A program made the position numbers and the translations under genes. Shown piece after piece: positions 35,560 through 45,636 of a DNA stretch of 64,000 nucleotides. The notes under the pieces were generated by a model, which saw only the letters and a list, made by a program, of their open reading frames with translations, did no database searches and had not been told where the DNA came from. Position 1 is the stretch's first letter. Each line of letters opens with the position of its first letter. The DNA lies in NCBI RefSeq assembly GCF_035046485.1, contig NC_085137.1:11424252-11488251 (forward strand), given 5' to 3'. The DNA is from Aedes albopictus. Lineage: Eukaryota; Arthropoda; Insecta; Diptera; Culicidae.

Positions 35560-38500
35560 TACTCCACAATACCTCGCAATGATTCCGGTTACCTTTAGAT
35601 ATTTTTACTTGGATTCTTCAAGTAATTCAGATTTTTTTCAGAAACAATTCCTTAAAAGTTTAATATAAACTTCTTTAATTTTTTTTCTTGAGCTTTTTCT
35701 ACGAAAGTTAGAGTACCTCCCCAGAATTCTTCCAGGGATTTCTTTAGAAAATGTGGGATTTTTTTTTCAGAAAATCAGAAATAAGAGATATCTTTAGGAT
35801 TTTCTAAAAATATTTATCAATAAATCCTTATAGGAATTCCATCAATTTCCAGAAATTTCTTTCGCATCTATTTCTAGAATTCCTTTAGAGCCGTGATCAC
35901 CAAAGTGCGGCCCTTTCAGGACGCGCGCCATCAAGCAGCTGATACCGCACCACGCTCGCGCTGCATACGGCGAGCCAGTTTTTTTAATAGTGTTGTAATT
36001 TTTACAACGGTGAGCGTCCTGAAGGGTAAATAATGTCTCCAGGGAATTTCTACAGAAATAAGACACCTAAAAAATTTTTCAAAAACTTTTCTAAGGATTC
36101 TTTTAGAAATTCTTCCATAGATTCCATCGTAAACTTACTCAGGAATTCCTTCATAAATATTACTCCTTGAGTAGATTAAGGATTTTTCATGAATGTCAGT
36201 AAAAGATTACCTCAAAGAGTTTCCCATTAATAATTTTCAGGGAATTTTCAGTGATTCCTTCGGGAATTCTTCCAAGAGTTACCGAAGAAATGTCTAGACG
36301 GTTTCTTTTTGGAATTCCTCCTGATGTTCTTTCAGAAATATATCCTGGGATTCCTTTAGAAATTCCCCCAGCAATTCTTTGAGATATTCCTCCACAAATA
36401 TTTACAGAAGTATTTTTTTATGAAATTCCATTAAACGTATTGAAGTAATTCTTCAATGATTACCGAGGGAATTTCTTTAATGTTTGAAATTTTCTGATGA
36501 AATTGAATTTTATTGAAACAATTTCAGAAACATTCGTTGGAGATGTTCCTAGAGCAATTCCTGGGGAATACCTGAAGGAACTTCTCAGGAAGGAAAGAAG
36601 GAATTGATAATGTATTTTTTGGAAAAAAAACCACTTGTAGAAATTTAAGGAAATCTTGGAGAAGCTTCTGAGAAACCCCTTGAAGAGATTTCCGAAGAAC
36701 ATTCTTAATGAGCTTCTAAATTTTATCTCGATGAAGTTTCTGGAGGAATTCTTGAAAAAAAAAAATCTTCGGAAAATAAATTTCTGAAGGGATTTTTGGA
36801 GGACGGTTTGTAACAAACCCTGGAAGAAATCCTGGAGATACTTCTAAAGGGATTCTTAAAAGAGTTTCTTGCAAAATGTATGAAAGGTATTAGTAGGTAA
36901 AATCCCTGAAACTATTTTCCTTGAGGAATTTTCGGAGCAAGTTTTAATCAAATGGAAGTATTCTTGAAAGAATCACCAAAACAAATTAAAAAAAAACGTC
37001 AAGAAATATTTTCTAAAGGCGCTCCTGGAAGAATCTCTTAAGGGGTTCTTGAAGGGTCAATGGAAAAATTTCTGAAAGAATCTTTGAAGAAAAGTTTCTA
37101 TAAATCGCTAAAGAACTCCTGGAGGAATATCTGAGGATCATCTAGGAAACCCCCTGGAGGTACTATCAGAAGAATCTCTCAAGAAATTTCTGGAGGCATT
37201 CCTGAAAAAACACCTGAGAGAAACCCTGAAGTAATTCCTGAAAAAAAACAACACACAATTCCTTAAGGAACCTGTCGAAAAGCTCCAACAAAAATGCAGT
37301 TGCTTGAGGGATTCTATTGGAAATCATCAAGAATGTGTTCAGGATATTCTATAGAGATTCCTCCAGAAATTTCCGCTGGAGTTCATACAGAGATTTATTA
37401 AGATTTTATCCAGATATTCCTCCATGTATTTACCCATTAATTTCTCCTTCAATTCCACTAAGGCTAACTCAGATTTTGTTTTTATTCTTTATTAAAGTGA
37501 TTTTCCTCCGTAGGAGGGATAACAATCTGGTTTTAGAGGAGTAAAATTTAAAAAAAAAAAAACACAATTACCAAATATTTTATCAGATAATTTCTCATCG
37601 GATGCTTCAAGAATTTGCTTATTAATGTTTGCTTGGAATTTCTACAAGAGTTCCTTAAGAAATACACTTCAAGAGCTAATCAAGGCTTCCTATTGGAATT
37701 CCTTAGCAAATGCGTCCACAGATTACTCCAGGAATACTTTCAGAAAATATTCCAAAAATTTCACTACTGAATTTCTTTAGAAATTTGCCTAAAATCCACC
37801 AAGAGTTTACCAAGAAGTTTCTCTGGGCTCCAGGCAGTGCTTCATAATATCCACATTCAAGAATAGTTCCTGAGATTTCTGCAGGGATTCTGCTAAAGTT
37901 TTTTTTTAATTTCCTGCAGATATTCTTTCAGAAATTCCTGCAAAAATCCTTTCTTGAATTCTTTCAGGCTTCCTTCAGAACTTGAGGGTCTTCTTCAAGA
38001 ATTTCAGTATGGGTATTCAATAATTGTTCTTCCATATTTTTTTTTCGGTGAATCCTTTATTTTTTTAATTTGACAGATCTTCTAAATTCATTGCAGAAGT
38101 TCCTCCAAGAGTTTCTTTGAGAAATTCTATCGGACATTCCTCCAGAAATTCCTACAATGTTTTTTTTTTTTGGAAATTGTTACTGCAGTTCCGTCAAAAA
38201 TATCTCCTGGGATACTTTTAGAGGTTCCTGGAGAAATTGTTTCAGATATTCCTCCAGGTTTTTTTTTTTTTTGAACTTTTCCATAAGTTACACAAACAAC
38301 TACTTGGCGAGTTCTTGAAAGAACTCCTGAAAGATTTCTTTAAAGAAAAACCTGCAGGATTATCCGAAGAAATTCCTTTAAATACTTGTAATGATACCTT
38401 TAGAGATTCCTGAAAGATTTTTTTTTAAATTCTCTGAATGGATTGCTGTATAAATATTTCTGAGGCAATTTTTGAAGTCATCTCTGGATGAATTCCCGGA

Positions 38501-39292
38501 TGATTTCCTGAGAGAATACCTGAAGAATCTCTTTGAGATACCACCTTAATTATTACTAAAAAAATATGAGAAAATTCTTTAAAGGCATTCTGTAAGTAGT
38601 TCGATCGAAAAATTGTTTGAGAAATTTCTGGAGATGTTAATAAAGGAATCTCTAAAAGAGTCTCTTAGCAAAAAAATCTGCAAAAATTACAAACAAATGT
38701 ACTGACGAAATTCTTGAAGAAATTCCTCTATACATTTCTGAGGGATTCATGCAGGGTTTTCTGAAGGAATGCCATGAAGAACTTTTGAAGATACCTTTGG
38801 CTGGAGGAATTCTCAGAAGCATCTCTTAAACAATTTCGGAAGGGATTTGTTCATATACACTGAAGATAATCCTGCAAAAAAAATCTAAAAGGAATTCTTG
38901 GGAGAAATTTAAAAAAATGAATTTTTGAAGAAATATTTGAAAGAATATGAAAGAATAAACTCCTGAATATATTTGTAGAGATTTCATCAAAAATTTCAGA
39001 AAGACCTGGAAAAAATATCTATTTTTAAAAAGCTAGTCCCTGGATGGATTTTTTAAAAGTTTCTCCGAGTATCTGTGGTATAAATTATCCTGGAATTGCA
39101 TCTTTTGTAAAAATATTTGGAGGAATTCTCGAAGAAACCCTTGAAAAAATTCCAAAAAGTTTTTTTTTTTGGGATTTTTTTGTAAAAGAATTTTTGAAGA
39201 AATCAAAAGAAAAACTTCTGAAGAAAATAAATGAATTCCTTCAGAACTGCTTGGAGAAATACTTTAAGGAATACAGGCACACATTTTTGTAG
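35560..39292. repeat. GGAATTCC-word block
   Basis: Degenerate words in both orientations fill 3.7 kb. Translations are repetitive in every frame. The last part (about 39000-39292) resembles 45500-45760 at lower identity, which indicates an older tandem duplication. Confidence 0.75.
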
Positions 39293-39294
39293 CA

Positions 39295-39768
39295 ATCCCG
39301 AGCAAAGTCTAACAACAAAATGATAGCAAATCGAAAACACGATTTGTAATCAGCAGCAAATTGATATCACATTTTGATATCAGATTGTCTTGATTCAGTT
39401 TGATTTCAAATTTTGATTTCGTTTTGCTGTCACTTCAACTTATTATAAATATTAAAGTTTTTAAGTAATTTCAAAACTTATACCATCAGTGCAATTAACA
39501 TATTGCATATAAGTTTTCATATCATTCGAAAAACTATACATTAAACGATTTTTCCATTTTTTCGCACTAATAGCAATAACAGTTATCTATTTGATATCAC
39601 TGATGGCAAGAATTGTTTTCAACTTGCTGTTACGGGAACATTTTTCTGCTCTCATTTTTGATGTTTTAGCCGTTAAAACGACCAAAATGACAACAACCTG
39701 AGTTATCATAATGTGCAATATCACAACATCAGAATTAGTTTTCAATTTGCTGTCAAGCTTTGCTCGGG
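39295..39768. mobile_element. MITE with CCCGAGCAAAG ends
   Basis: cccgagcaaag at the left and ctttgctcggg at the right form perfect inverted repeats, flanked by AT on both sides. The interior of about 450 bp is AT-rich with repeated ttgatatca and tgctgtca words and no coding capacity. It interrupts GGAATTCC-word DNA. The paralogous sequence at about 45730-45770 continues without it. Confidence 0.75.
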
Positions 39769-39812
39769 ATCCAATCCATAAGAAATTTCCTGAAGAATCT
39801 CTGAAGGAATCT

Positions 39813-40486
39813 TATGTAGAATTTCTTAAGAATCTTTTGAAGAAATTTATGAACTAGTTTTAAGGTGAATCTTTTTGAGAAATGTTTGAGAAATTTCTTG
39901 AGAAATTCCTGAAGAAGATCCTTGGAAAATTCCTGGAAGAATCTTTGGAAAATGATTGCTAAAATCATTCTATTAAATTCGGCAAGAACCTTCATCAAAC
40001 TTCTGGAAAATTTTGACACATCTTGAAAGAATCACGAAAAGAATTCTAGCAATATCTCTGAGGGTAATCATGGAGAAAATTCTGAAGAAGTACATGGGAA
40101 AGAATACATTCTAAAATAATGCTCGGAAAACTCATGAAAGGAGTCTTTGCAAGAATTCCTCTTCCGTGACAATTACAGAAAAAATCGTGAAAATATATTT
40201 CATTTCCCCCAAATAATTCCTAATTAGATGCAATTTCAATCAAACGTCTTTTCCGATCCCTGAATATATGGAGTATTACCTAAAGGAACCTTTGGACATT
40301 TTTCAATAATGAATTTTGAAGAACTGTAAAAAATATCTAAATTTCTAGAGCTTACACGTGGAGGAATTTCTTAAAAAATATTCGAATCTCTCTGAAAAAA
40401 AAATCCCTGGAATTGCATCTTCTGTAAATATATTTGGAGGGATTCCCGGAGAAACCCTAAGAAAAAATCCTAAATTTTTTAGAACT
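39813..40486 (+). repeat. left copy of 674-bp direct duplication flanking the LINE
   Basis: It runs from tatgtagaatttcttaag to ctaaattttttagaact and is followed immediately by the first base of the LINE. Base-by-base comparison with 44963-45636 shows equal length and one substitution (atcacgaaaa here, atcaccaaaa there). The boundaries coincide with both ends of the element, as expected for a target-site duplication, though the length is extraordinary. Confidence 0.85.
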
Positions 40487-40489
40487 GAC

Positions 40490-40547
40490 GGCTGTTCGAG
40501 TCCGTATGAAGTTGATCATCAATATTAACTTCTTTTCTCGATCAGCC
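40490..40547 (+). promoter_or_regulatory. hairpin at the 5' end of the LINE RNA
   Basis: GGCTGTTCGAG (40490-40500) pairs with CTCGATCAGCC (40537-40547) with a single T-T mismatch. Inside it, GAAGTT (40508-40513) pairs with AACTTC (40527-40532). The hairpin begins three bases from the 5' terminus. I looked for an HDV-type double pseudoknot and could not place one. Confidence 0.55.
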
Positions 40548-40607
40548 TAGATAGCTGTGTAGTGTCGGTAGCGATTGTCTCAATTGGCTAAGAATAACAC
40601 TACGGAC

Positions 40608-40642
40608 CGCCTGTTCCGGTGGTAAGAATCCACCAACAGGTG
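40608..40642 (+). promoter_or_regulatory. second leader hairpin of the LINE
   Basis: CGCCTGTT (40608-40615) pairs with AACAGGTG (40635-40642), and the nested GGTGG (40618-40622) pairs with CCACC (40630-40634), leaving a 7-nt loop. Its role is unknown. Confidence 0.5.
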
Positions 40643-40876
40643 ACCCCTAATTCATGGTGTGATGCGGCTTTATGCTTACCGTGCCTAGGAATGAATGGCT
40701 AGGGGGGTCTAATAAAAACCTAACCGCTAACGGAGCCTGTGGAGTACCAGGGCGCCCTCCACAGTATGTAGCCCTTACTGCGCTAACCGGAGCAATGGTG
40801 CAGTGGACCTTGTGTTTCTCCGAGACAATCAGCTGCCCTTCTTTAGTCTCACTTGAGGCTAAATAAGGGCGGGATT

Positions 40877-41071
40877 ATGAAGATGTTGTTAATTAGTTTA
40901 AATTTTCACCTATATGGTTTCGCATTATGCGATTTACACAGTGTATTCTGTGTATCCTCGCCTTTGGCGTTTTCCAATCGATACCGATTTGGTTTTATTG
41001 TTGCTGTTCTTTGTTGTGCTGCTGTTGCGAAGAGTTTAATCTTACCTAGTTTGGGTAGTGGCTACGGTTAG
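40877..41071 (+). CDS. short hydrophobic frame upstream of and overlapping the LINE ORF
   Basis: A 64-codon frame starts at ATG 40877 and stops at TAG 41069-41071, overlapping the open part of the large frame (open from 41040) by 32 nt in the -1 register. Residues about 34-58 are hydrophobic and small (for example FGFIVAVLCCAAVAKSLIL). It does not resemble ORF1 gag proteins and has no zinc knuckle. It could be chance, an upstream ORF that feeds reinitiation, or the front half of a +1 frameshift product. Confidence 0.3.
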   Translation: MKMLLISLNFHLYGFALCDLHSVFCVSSPLAFSNRYRFGFIVAVLCCAAVAKSLILPSLGSGYG

Positions 41072-44000
41072 GATAGCTCAGATCAATCTTCAGCATAAAA
41101 GAACAGCAACGATCAATCTTTGCAGACTTATGCAAAATGGTACAGCCCAAGTGGCCTTGGTACAAGAACCTTACTTTCGCAAGGGAAATTTCTATCTAGG
41201 AAACCTTGTGAACCCGGTGTTTGCCACTTTCAGTAAACATGAAATGGCAAACTCGCGTGTCATGCCTCGAGCCTGTGTGCTTGTCAACAACGCAATAGTT
41301 GCTACACTCATCTCTGAACTAACCACCAGAGATGTATGTGCTATCACAATTGATGTATCTGTTGGAAACCTCAACAGGAAATACGTCTATTGTTCTGTGT
41401 ATTTACCACATGATGAACCATCCCCTACGGATGCTTTCAAACAAGTCATCACATACTGCACTTCAAAAGGCCTTCCGCTAATTGTTGGCAGTGATGCTAA
41501 TGCACACCATATTATCTGGGGCAGCTCAGACATTAACTTGAGAGGCTCCAGTTTGATGGAGTACTTAAGTAGTACAGATCTTGCATTACTTAACATAGGC
41601 AACCGCCCAACCTTCATGGTATCTGCTAGAGAGGAAGTGTTAGATATAACGCTTTGCTCTAGCAGAATTAGTCACGAGCTGACCAATTGGCATGTGTCAG
41701 ATGAAGAATCTTTATCTGACCATCGCTATATCTTTTTTGAACATTTAAATGTTACTTCGCAAACATTGCGTTTCAGGAATCCTCGGTCAACAAACTGGGA
41801 TCTTTATACTGATTTGGTTGCAGCCAAATTTCATGGATATTCACCATCCATTGACACTCCAAGTGATTTAGATGATGCCGTTGATACTACAACGACCTTC
41901 ATCATGGAAGCTTTTGAAGAAGCATGCCCTCTACGGTCTGTGAAGATCACAAGAGGAACCCCTTGGTGGAACTCTGATCTGGCGAAACTCAGGAAACAAT
42001 GTAGAAAGAGTTGGAACAGACGACGTTCGGCTGGTTCGGAGGCTTTCAGGTCGGCTCGCAAGGCCTACAGGAAAGCTCTCCGGTCTGCTGAACGATCCGG
42101 CTGGAAAAACCTTTGTACAAATGTTTCCAGCTTGAGTGAAGTCAGTCGGTTAAACAAAATCCTTGCGAAATCTAAGGATTTCCGGGTGAACGAACTTCGT
42201 TTGCCAAATGGCGATCTGACTTCCTCTGATGAGGAAGTTCTGGAATGCTTATTCAGCACACACTTCCCTGGATGTGTGGATATTACATCTTCGGATGATC
42301 CTGATGTCTTTTCTTGTAGTTATGATTCTTTAGCTTCGGCTCGGAGTATTGTAACTATAGAATCGATTGAGTGGGCTCTTAATAGCTTTGCTCCTTTCAA
42401 ATCTCCTGGGGCAGATGGGATTTATCCTATTTTGCTTCAGAAGGGATTTGATTATTTCAAACATGTTTTGAAAAAACTACTTGTTTGCAGTTTTGCTACA
42501 GGGTATATTCCCAAATCCTGGAGGGATATTACTGTAAAGTTTATTCCGAAAGTGGGTCGTGCGTCGTATGAAGAAGCAAAGAGTTTCAGACCCATCAGTT
42601 TGACCTCTTTTCTTCTGAAATGCTTAGAACGCATTGTGGATCATCATATCCGTGATGTTCATCTGGCCAACGTGCCTCTTCATGTGAACCAACATGCCTA
42701 CCAATCTGGTAAGTCCACTGTGACTCTTTTACACAAGGTTGTTTACGATATCGAGAAAGCATTCGCTCAAAAGCAATCTTGTTTGGGTGTTTTCTTAGAT
42801 ATCGAGGGTGCCTTTGACAACGTGCCTTTCGATGCCATATTGGAAGCCGCACGGAGTCATGGTATATCTCCAATGATTTCCAATTGGATTCACCAAATGC
42901 TCAAAAACCGATATCTCTTCTCGACATTGCGTCTAGCAGGGATTAGGAAATTGAGTGTTTGTGGATGCCCCCAAGGGGGAGTCTTATCACCGCTTTTGTG
43001 GAATCTCGTAGCAGATACGCTATTGAGGCAACTCAATAATAGCGGTTTTCCTACTTATGGTTTTGCCGACGACTACCTAACATTGTTAGTTGGTATGTGC
43101 ATCAGCACCCTTTTCGACCTGATGCAAAACGCCCTTCAGGTAGTTGAGGGTTGGTGTCGCCAATATGGCCTTTCGGTTAATCCGAGTAAAACATCTATTG
43201 TTCTTTTCACGGAAAGGCGAAACCGTAATGGCGTTCGACCTTTGCGTCTCTTTGATTCTGAAATCGATGTGACTGAACAGGTAAAGTACGTTGGAGTCAT
43301 TCTTGATTCCAAGCTTTCCTGGACACCTCACATTGAGTTCAGAATCAAGAAAGCTTGTATGGCCTTCGGGCAATGCCGGCGTACTTTTGGTACAACTTGG
43401 GGTCTAAAACCCAAGTATATCAAATGGATTTACACAACTGTGGTTCGGCCAATATTGGCTTATGGATGTCTTGTGTGGTGGCAAAAGGGTGAAGTGAGAA
43501 CGGTCCAATCAAAATTAGGCCATCTCCAAAGGATGTGCTTAATGGCGATGTCTGGAGCGTTCTCTTCAACTCCTACGGCAGCGCTAGAAGTTCTCTTTGA
43601 CGTTGCCCCACTACACATTCATCTCAAACAAGAAGCCCTTTCTTGCACTTACCGGTTACGGGTACTCGGTCTACTAGAGGAAACTCCTGTGAACCGCAGT
43701 TCAACACACACCTCGTTGTTTCCACTTTTGGTGAATTGGGACAAAATTGTCCTTGCTCCAAGTGATCTTACAATTGCTTGTAATTTTCCATATAGGACAT
43801 TTTCCACGAAATTCCCTTCCCGGGAAGAGTGGACATCTGGTTATCTGGAAAGAAGTATTTCAGACGGCATCGTATGTTACACTGATGGCTCCCTTCTCGA
43901 AGGTCGAGCAGGTGCTGGTGTTTATTCTCGTGAGCTAAGGCTGTATCAGTCTTATTCACTTGGTAGACACTGTACCGTTTTTCAGGCCGAAATCTTTGCT

Positions 44001-44702
44001 CTTATGTGCGGAGTGCAATCAGCACTTCAGCAGCACGTAATGGGCAAAGTAATATACTTCTGTTCAGATAGCCAGGCTGCTATTAAAGCACTTGCTTCGG
44101 CCAACTCCAGGTCGAAGATAGTTATCGCTTGTCGAACTCAAATCGAGGAGCTGAATTCAGCAAACGCTGTTCACCTTCTATGGGTACCTGGTCATTCTTC
44201 CATCGCTGGAAATGAATTGGCTGATGAGTTAGCTCGCTCTGGAGCATCACATGACTTCATTGGCCCTGAGCCAGCTATTCCGATATCGAAGTGTTGGATT
44301 AAGCTTCAGATTCACACCTGGGCTGTCACTCAACACAGACAATATTGGAATAGTTTGGAGTCATGTCGTCAAACCAAATTGTATAGTGCTGAGCCATCTC
44401 TACGGGTGGCGAAGTATCTAACTAATCTGTCTAAGCAGAATTGCAGCATGCTGGTCAAAGCATTGACTGGCCACTGCCGACTCAGCTATCACATGGCGAA
44501 TATTCAGCAAGCTGATTCATTTGCCTGTGATAGCTGTGAATCCGATTATGGAACTTCGTATCATTTGATATGTAACTGTCCAGTTTTCGCGCAACTGCGT
44601 TTCCGAGTATTCGGTAAACACTTATTAAGTGAAACTGACTTCAGAAACCTGAATCTTCAGGATATTCTGTTGTTCTTAACCCGCTGTGGTAAAGAGCTAT
44701 AG
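41058..44702 (+). CDS. retrotransposon endonuclease-reverse transcriptase-RNase H polyprotein
   Basis: The protein makes and inserts cDNA by target-primed reverse transcription. The apurinic-type endonuclease (about 1-225) has N10, E37, D146 and S220-D221-H222. The RT (about 450-760) has FLDIEGAFD (D581), CPQGGVLSPLLWN and FADD (D671, D672). RNase H (about 938-1060) keeps D943, E978, D1004, H1046 and D1056. The C-terminal knuckle is C1157-x2-C1160-x8-H1169-x2-C1172. No stop or frameshift interrupts it. The frame is open from 41040, but position 41058 is GTG. The first in-frame ATG (41130, codon 25) falls inside the endonuclease between N10 and E37, so a normal ATG start would remove a catalytic residue. 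Start is therefore uncertain: non-AUG, reinitiation or frameshift from the upstream frame. Confidence 0.92.
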   Translation: MATVRIAQINLQHKRTATINLCRLMQNGTAQVALVQEPYFRKGNFYLGNLVNPVFATFSKHEMANSRVMPRACVLVNNAIVATLISELTTRDVCAITIDVSVGNLNRKYVYCSVYLPHDEPSPTDAFKQVITYCTSKGLPLIVGSDANAHHIIWGSSDINLRGSSLMEYLSSTDLALLNIGNRPTFMVSAREEVLDITLCSSRISHELTNWHVSDEESLSDHRYIFFEHLNVTSQTLRFRNPRSTNWDLYTDLVAAKFHGYSPSIDTPSDLDDAVDTTTTFIMEAFEEACPLRSVKITRGTPWWNSDLAKLRKQCRKSWNRRRSAGSEAFRSARKAYRKALRSAERSGWKNLCTNVSSLSEVSRLNKILAKSKDFRVNELRLPNGDLTSSDEEVLECLFSTHFPGCVDITSSDDPDVFSCSYDSLASARSIVTIESIEWALNSFAPFKSPGADGIYPILLQKGFDYFKHVLKKLLVCSFATGYIPKSWRDITVKFIPKVGRASYEEAKSFRPISLTSFLLKCLERIVDHHIRDVHLANVPLHVNQHAYQSGKSTVTLLHKVVYDIEKAFAQKQSCLGVFLDIEGAFDNVPFDAILEAARSHGISPMISNWIHQMLKNRYLFSTLRLAGIRKLSVCGCPQGGVLSPLLWNLVADTLLRQLNNSGFPTYGFADDYLTLLVGMCISTLFDLMQNALQVVEGWCRQYGLSVNPSKTSIVLFTERRNRNGVRPLRLFDSEIDVTEQVKYVGVILDSKLSWTPHIEFRIKKACMAFGQCRRTFGTTWGLKPKYIKWIYTTVVRPILAYGCLVWWQKGEVRTVQSKLGHLQRMCLMAMSGAFSSTPTAALEVLFDVAPLHIHLKQEALSCTYRLRVLGLLEETPVNRSSTHTSLFPLLVNWDKIVLAPSDLTIACNFPYRTFSTKFPSREEWTSGYLERSISDGIVCYTDGSLLEGRAGAGVYSRELRLYQSYSLGRHCTVFQAEIFALMCGVQSALQQHVMGKVIYFCSDSQAAIKALASANSRSKIVIACRTQIEELNSANAVHLLWVPGHSSIAGNELADELARSGASHDFIGPEPAIPISKCWIKLQIHTWAVTQHRQYWNSLESCRQTKLYSAEPSLRVAKYLTNLSKQNCSMLVKALTGHCRLSYHMANIQQADSFACDSCESDYGTSYHLICNCPVFAQLRFRVFGKHLLSETDFRNLNLQDILLFLTRCGKEL

Positions 44703-44962
44703 GCTCTCTTTCGCTTTATGCGTTATTACAGTGCCCTTTTCAGGGCGCTGTTTGAACCCATTGTGGTACGCTTGTGCGTTAGTACCCTCTTCCAGGGTAT
44801 TTTTCCTATTTCCCTACCTGTCCCTATCCCCATCCAAATCCTTTTTCCTTCCTTTTCCCTCAGGTAGATGATGAAATAGGCTGTTATTTTGGCGATGGCA
44901 CAAATGTCCCAAATGGAGGATAACGTGCCTCTGGAGCCGGCCTTCTGATACCTGATACCTGA
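44703..44962 (+). other. LINE 3' UTR and terminal repeats
   Basis: The UTR contains two small hairpins (gtgcccttttcagggcgc at about 44732 and taccctcttccagggta at about 44783), followed by a pyrimidine-rich run. It ends with repeats of TGATACC directly joined to the duplicated target. Short tandem 3' repeats instead of poly-A are common in I and LOA type elements. The hairpins may be the RT recognition signal (inference). Confidence 0.6.
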
Positions 44963-45636
44963 TATGTAGAATTTCTTAAGAATCTTTTGAAGAAATTTAT
45001 GAACTAGTTTTAAGGTGAATCTTTTTGAGAAATGTTTGAGAAATTTCTTGAGAAATTCCTGAAGAAGATCCTTGGAAAATTCCTGGAAGAATCTTTGGAA
45101 AATGATTGCTAAAATCATTCTATTAAATTCGGCAAGAACCTTCATCAAACTTCTGGAAAATTTTGACACATCTTGAAAGAATCACCAAAAGAATTCTAGC
45201 AATATCTCTGAGGGTAATCATGGAGAAAATTCTGAAGAAGTACATGGGAAAGAATACATTCTAAAATAATGCTCGGAAAACTCATGAAAGGAGTCTTTGC
45301 AAGAATTCCTCTTCCGTGACAATTACAGAAAAAATCGTGAAAATATATTTCATTTCCCCCAAATAATTCCTAATTAGATGCAATTTCAATCAAACGTCTT
45401 TTCCGATCCCTGAATATATGGAGTATTACCTAAAGGAACCTTTGGACATTTTTCAATAATGAATTTTGAAGAACTGTAAAAAATATCTAAATTTCTAGAG
45501 CTTACACGTGGAGGAATTTCTTAAAAAATATTCGAATCTCTCTGAAAAAAAAATCCCTGGAATTGCATCTTCTGTAAATATATTTGGAGGGATTCCCGGA
45601 GAAACCCTAAGAAAAAATCCTAAATTTTTTAGAACT
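44963..45636 (+). repeat. right copy of 674-bp direct duplication flanking the LINE
   Basis: This copy is identical to 39813-40486 except for one base at about 45185. It begins right after the TGATACC repeats and ends at the agaact preceding tttcctaaga, where unduplicated GGAATTCC-word DNA resumes. Confidence 0.85.

Larger units (their letters stand above)
40487..44962 (+). mobile_element. full-length-looking non-LTR retrotransposon, single-ORF type
   Basis: The 4476-bp element has a 5' leader with a strong hairpin (40490-40547), a second hairpin (40608-40642), a short overlapping frame (40877-41071), one 1214-codon endonuclease-RT-RNase H frame, and a 3' UTR of 260 bp. It ends in a short tandem repeat (tgatacctgatacctga) instead of poly-A. 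The domain order with RNase H and a C-terminal CCHC places it in the I/R1/LOA assemblage. The apparent absence of ORF1 and the size recall Lian-type LOA elements of Aedes; that placement is inference. The intact frame and near-identical flanks imply a recent insertion. Confidence 0.9.

Noticed and set aside
40487..40640. HDV-like ribozyme at the LINE 5' end
   Set aside because: I could not place the required double-pseudoknot (P1 and P2 interleaved) by hand; the visible pairing is a simple nested hairpin. A covariance search could overturn this.
42595..43373. minus-strand frames inside the LINE
   Set aside because: They are antisense shadows of the reverse transcriptase coding region and resemble no protein.
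39813..45636. 674-bp flanks as long terminal repeats of an LTR element
   Set aside because: The flanks lack TG...CA ends, consist of the local GGAATTCC-word DNA, and continue collinearly with the surrounding sequence. The enclosed element has a LINE-type polyprotein.
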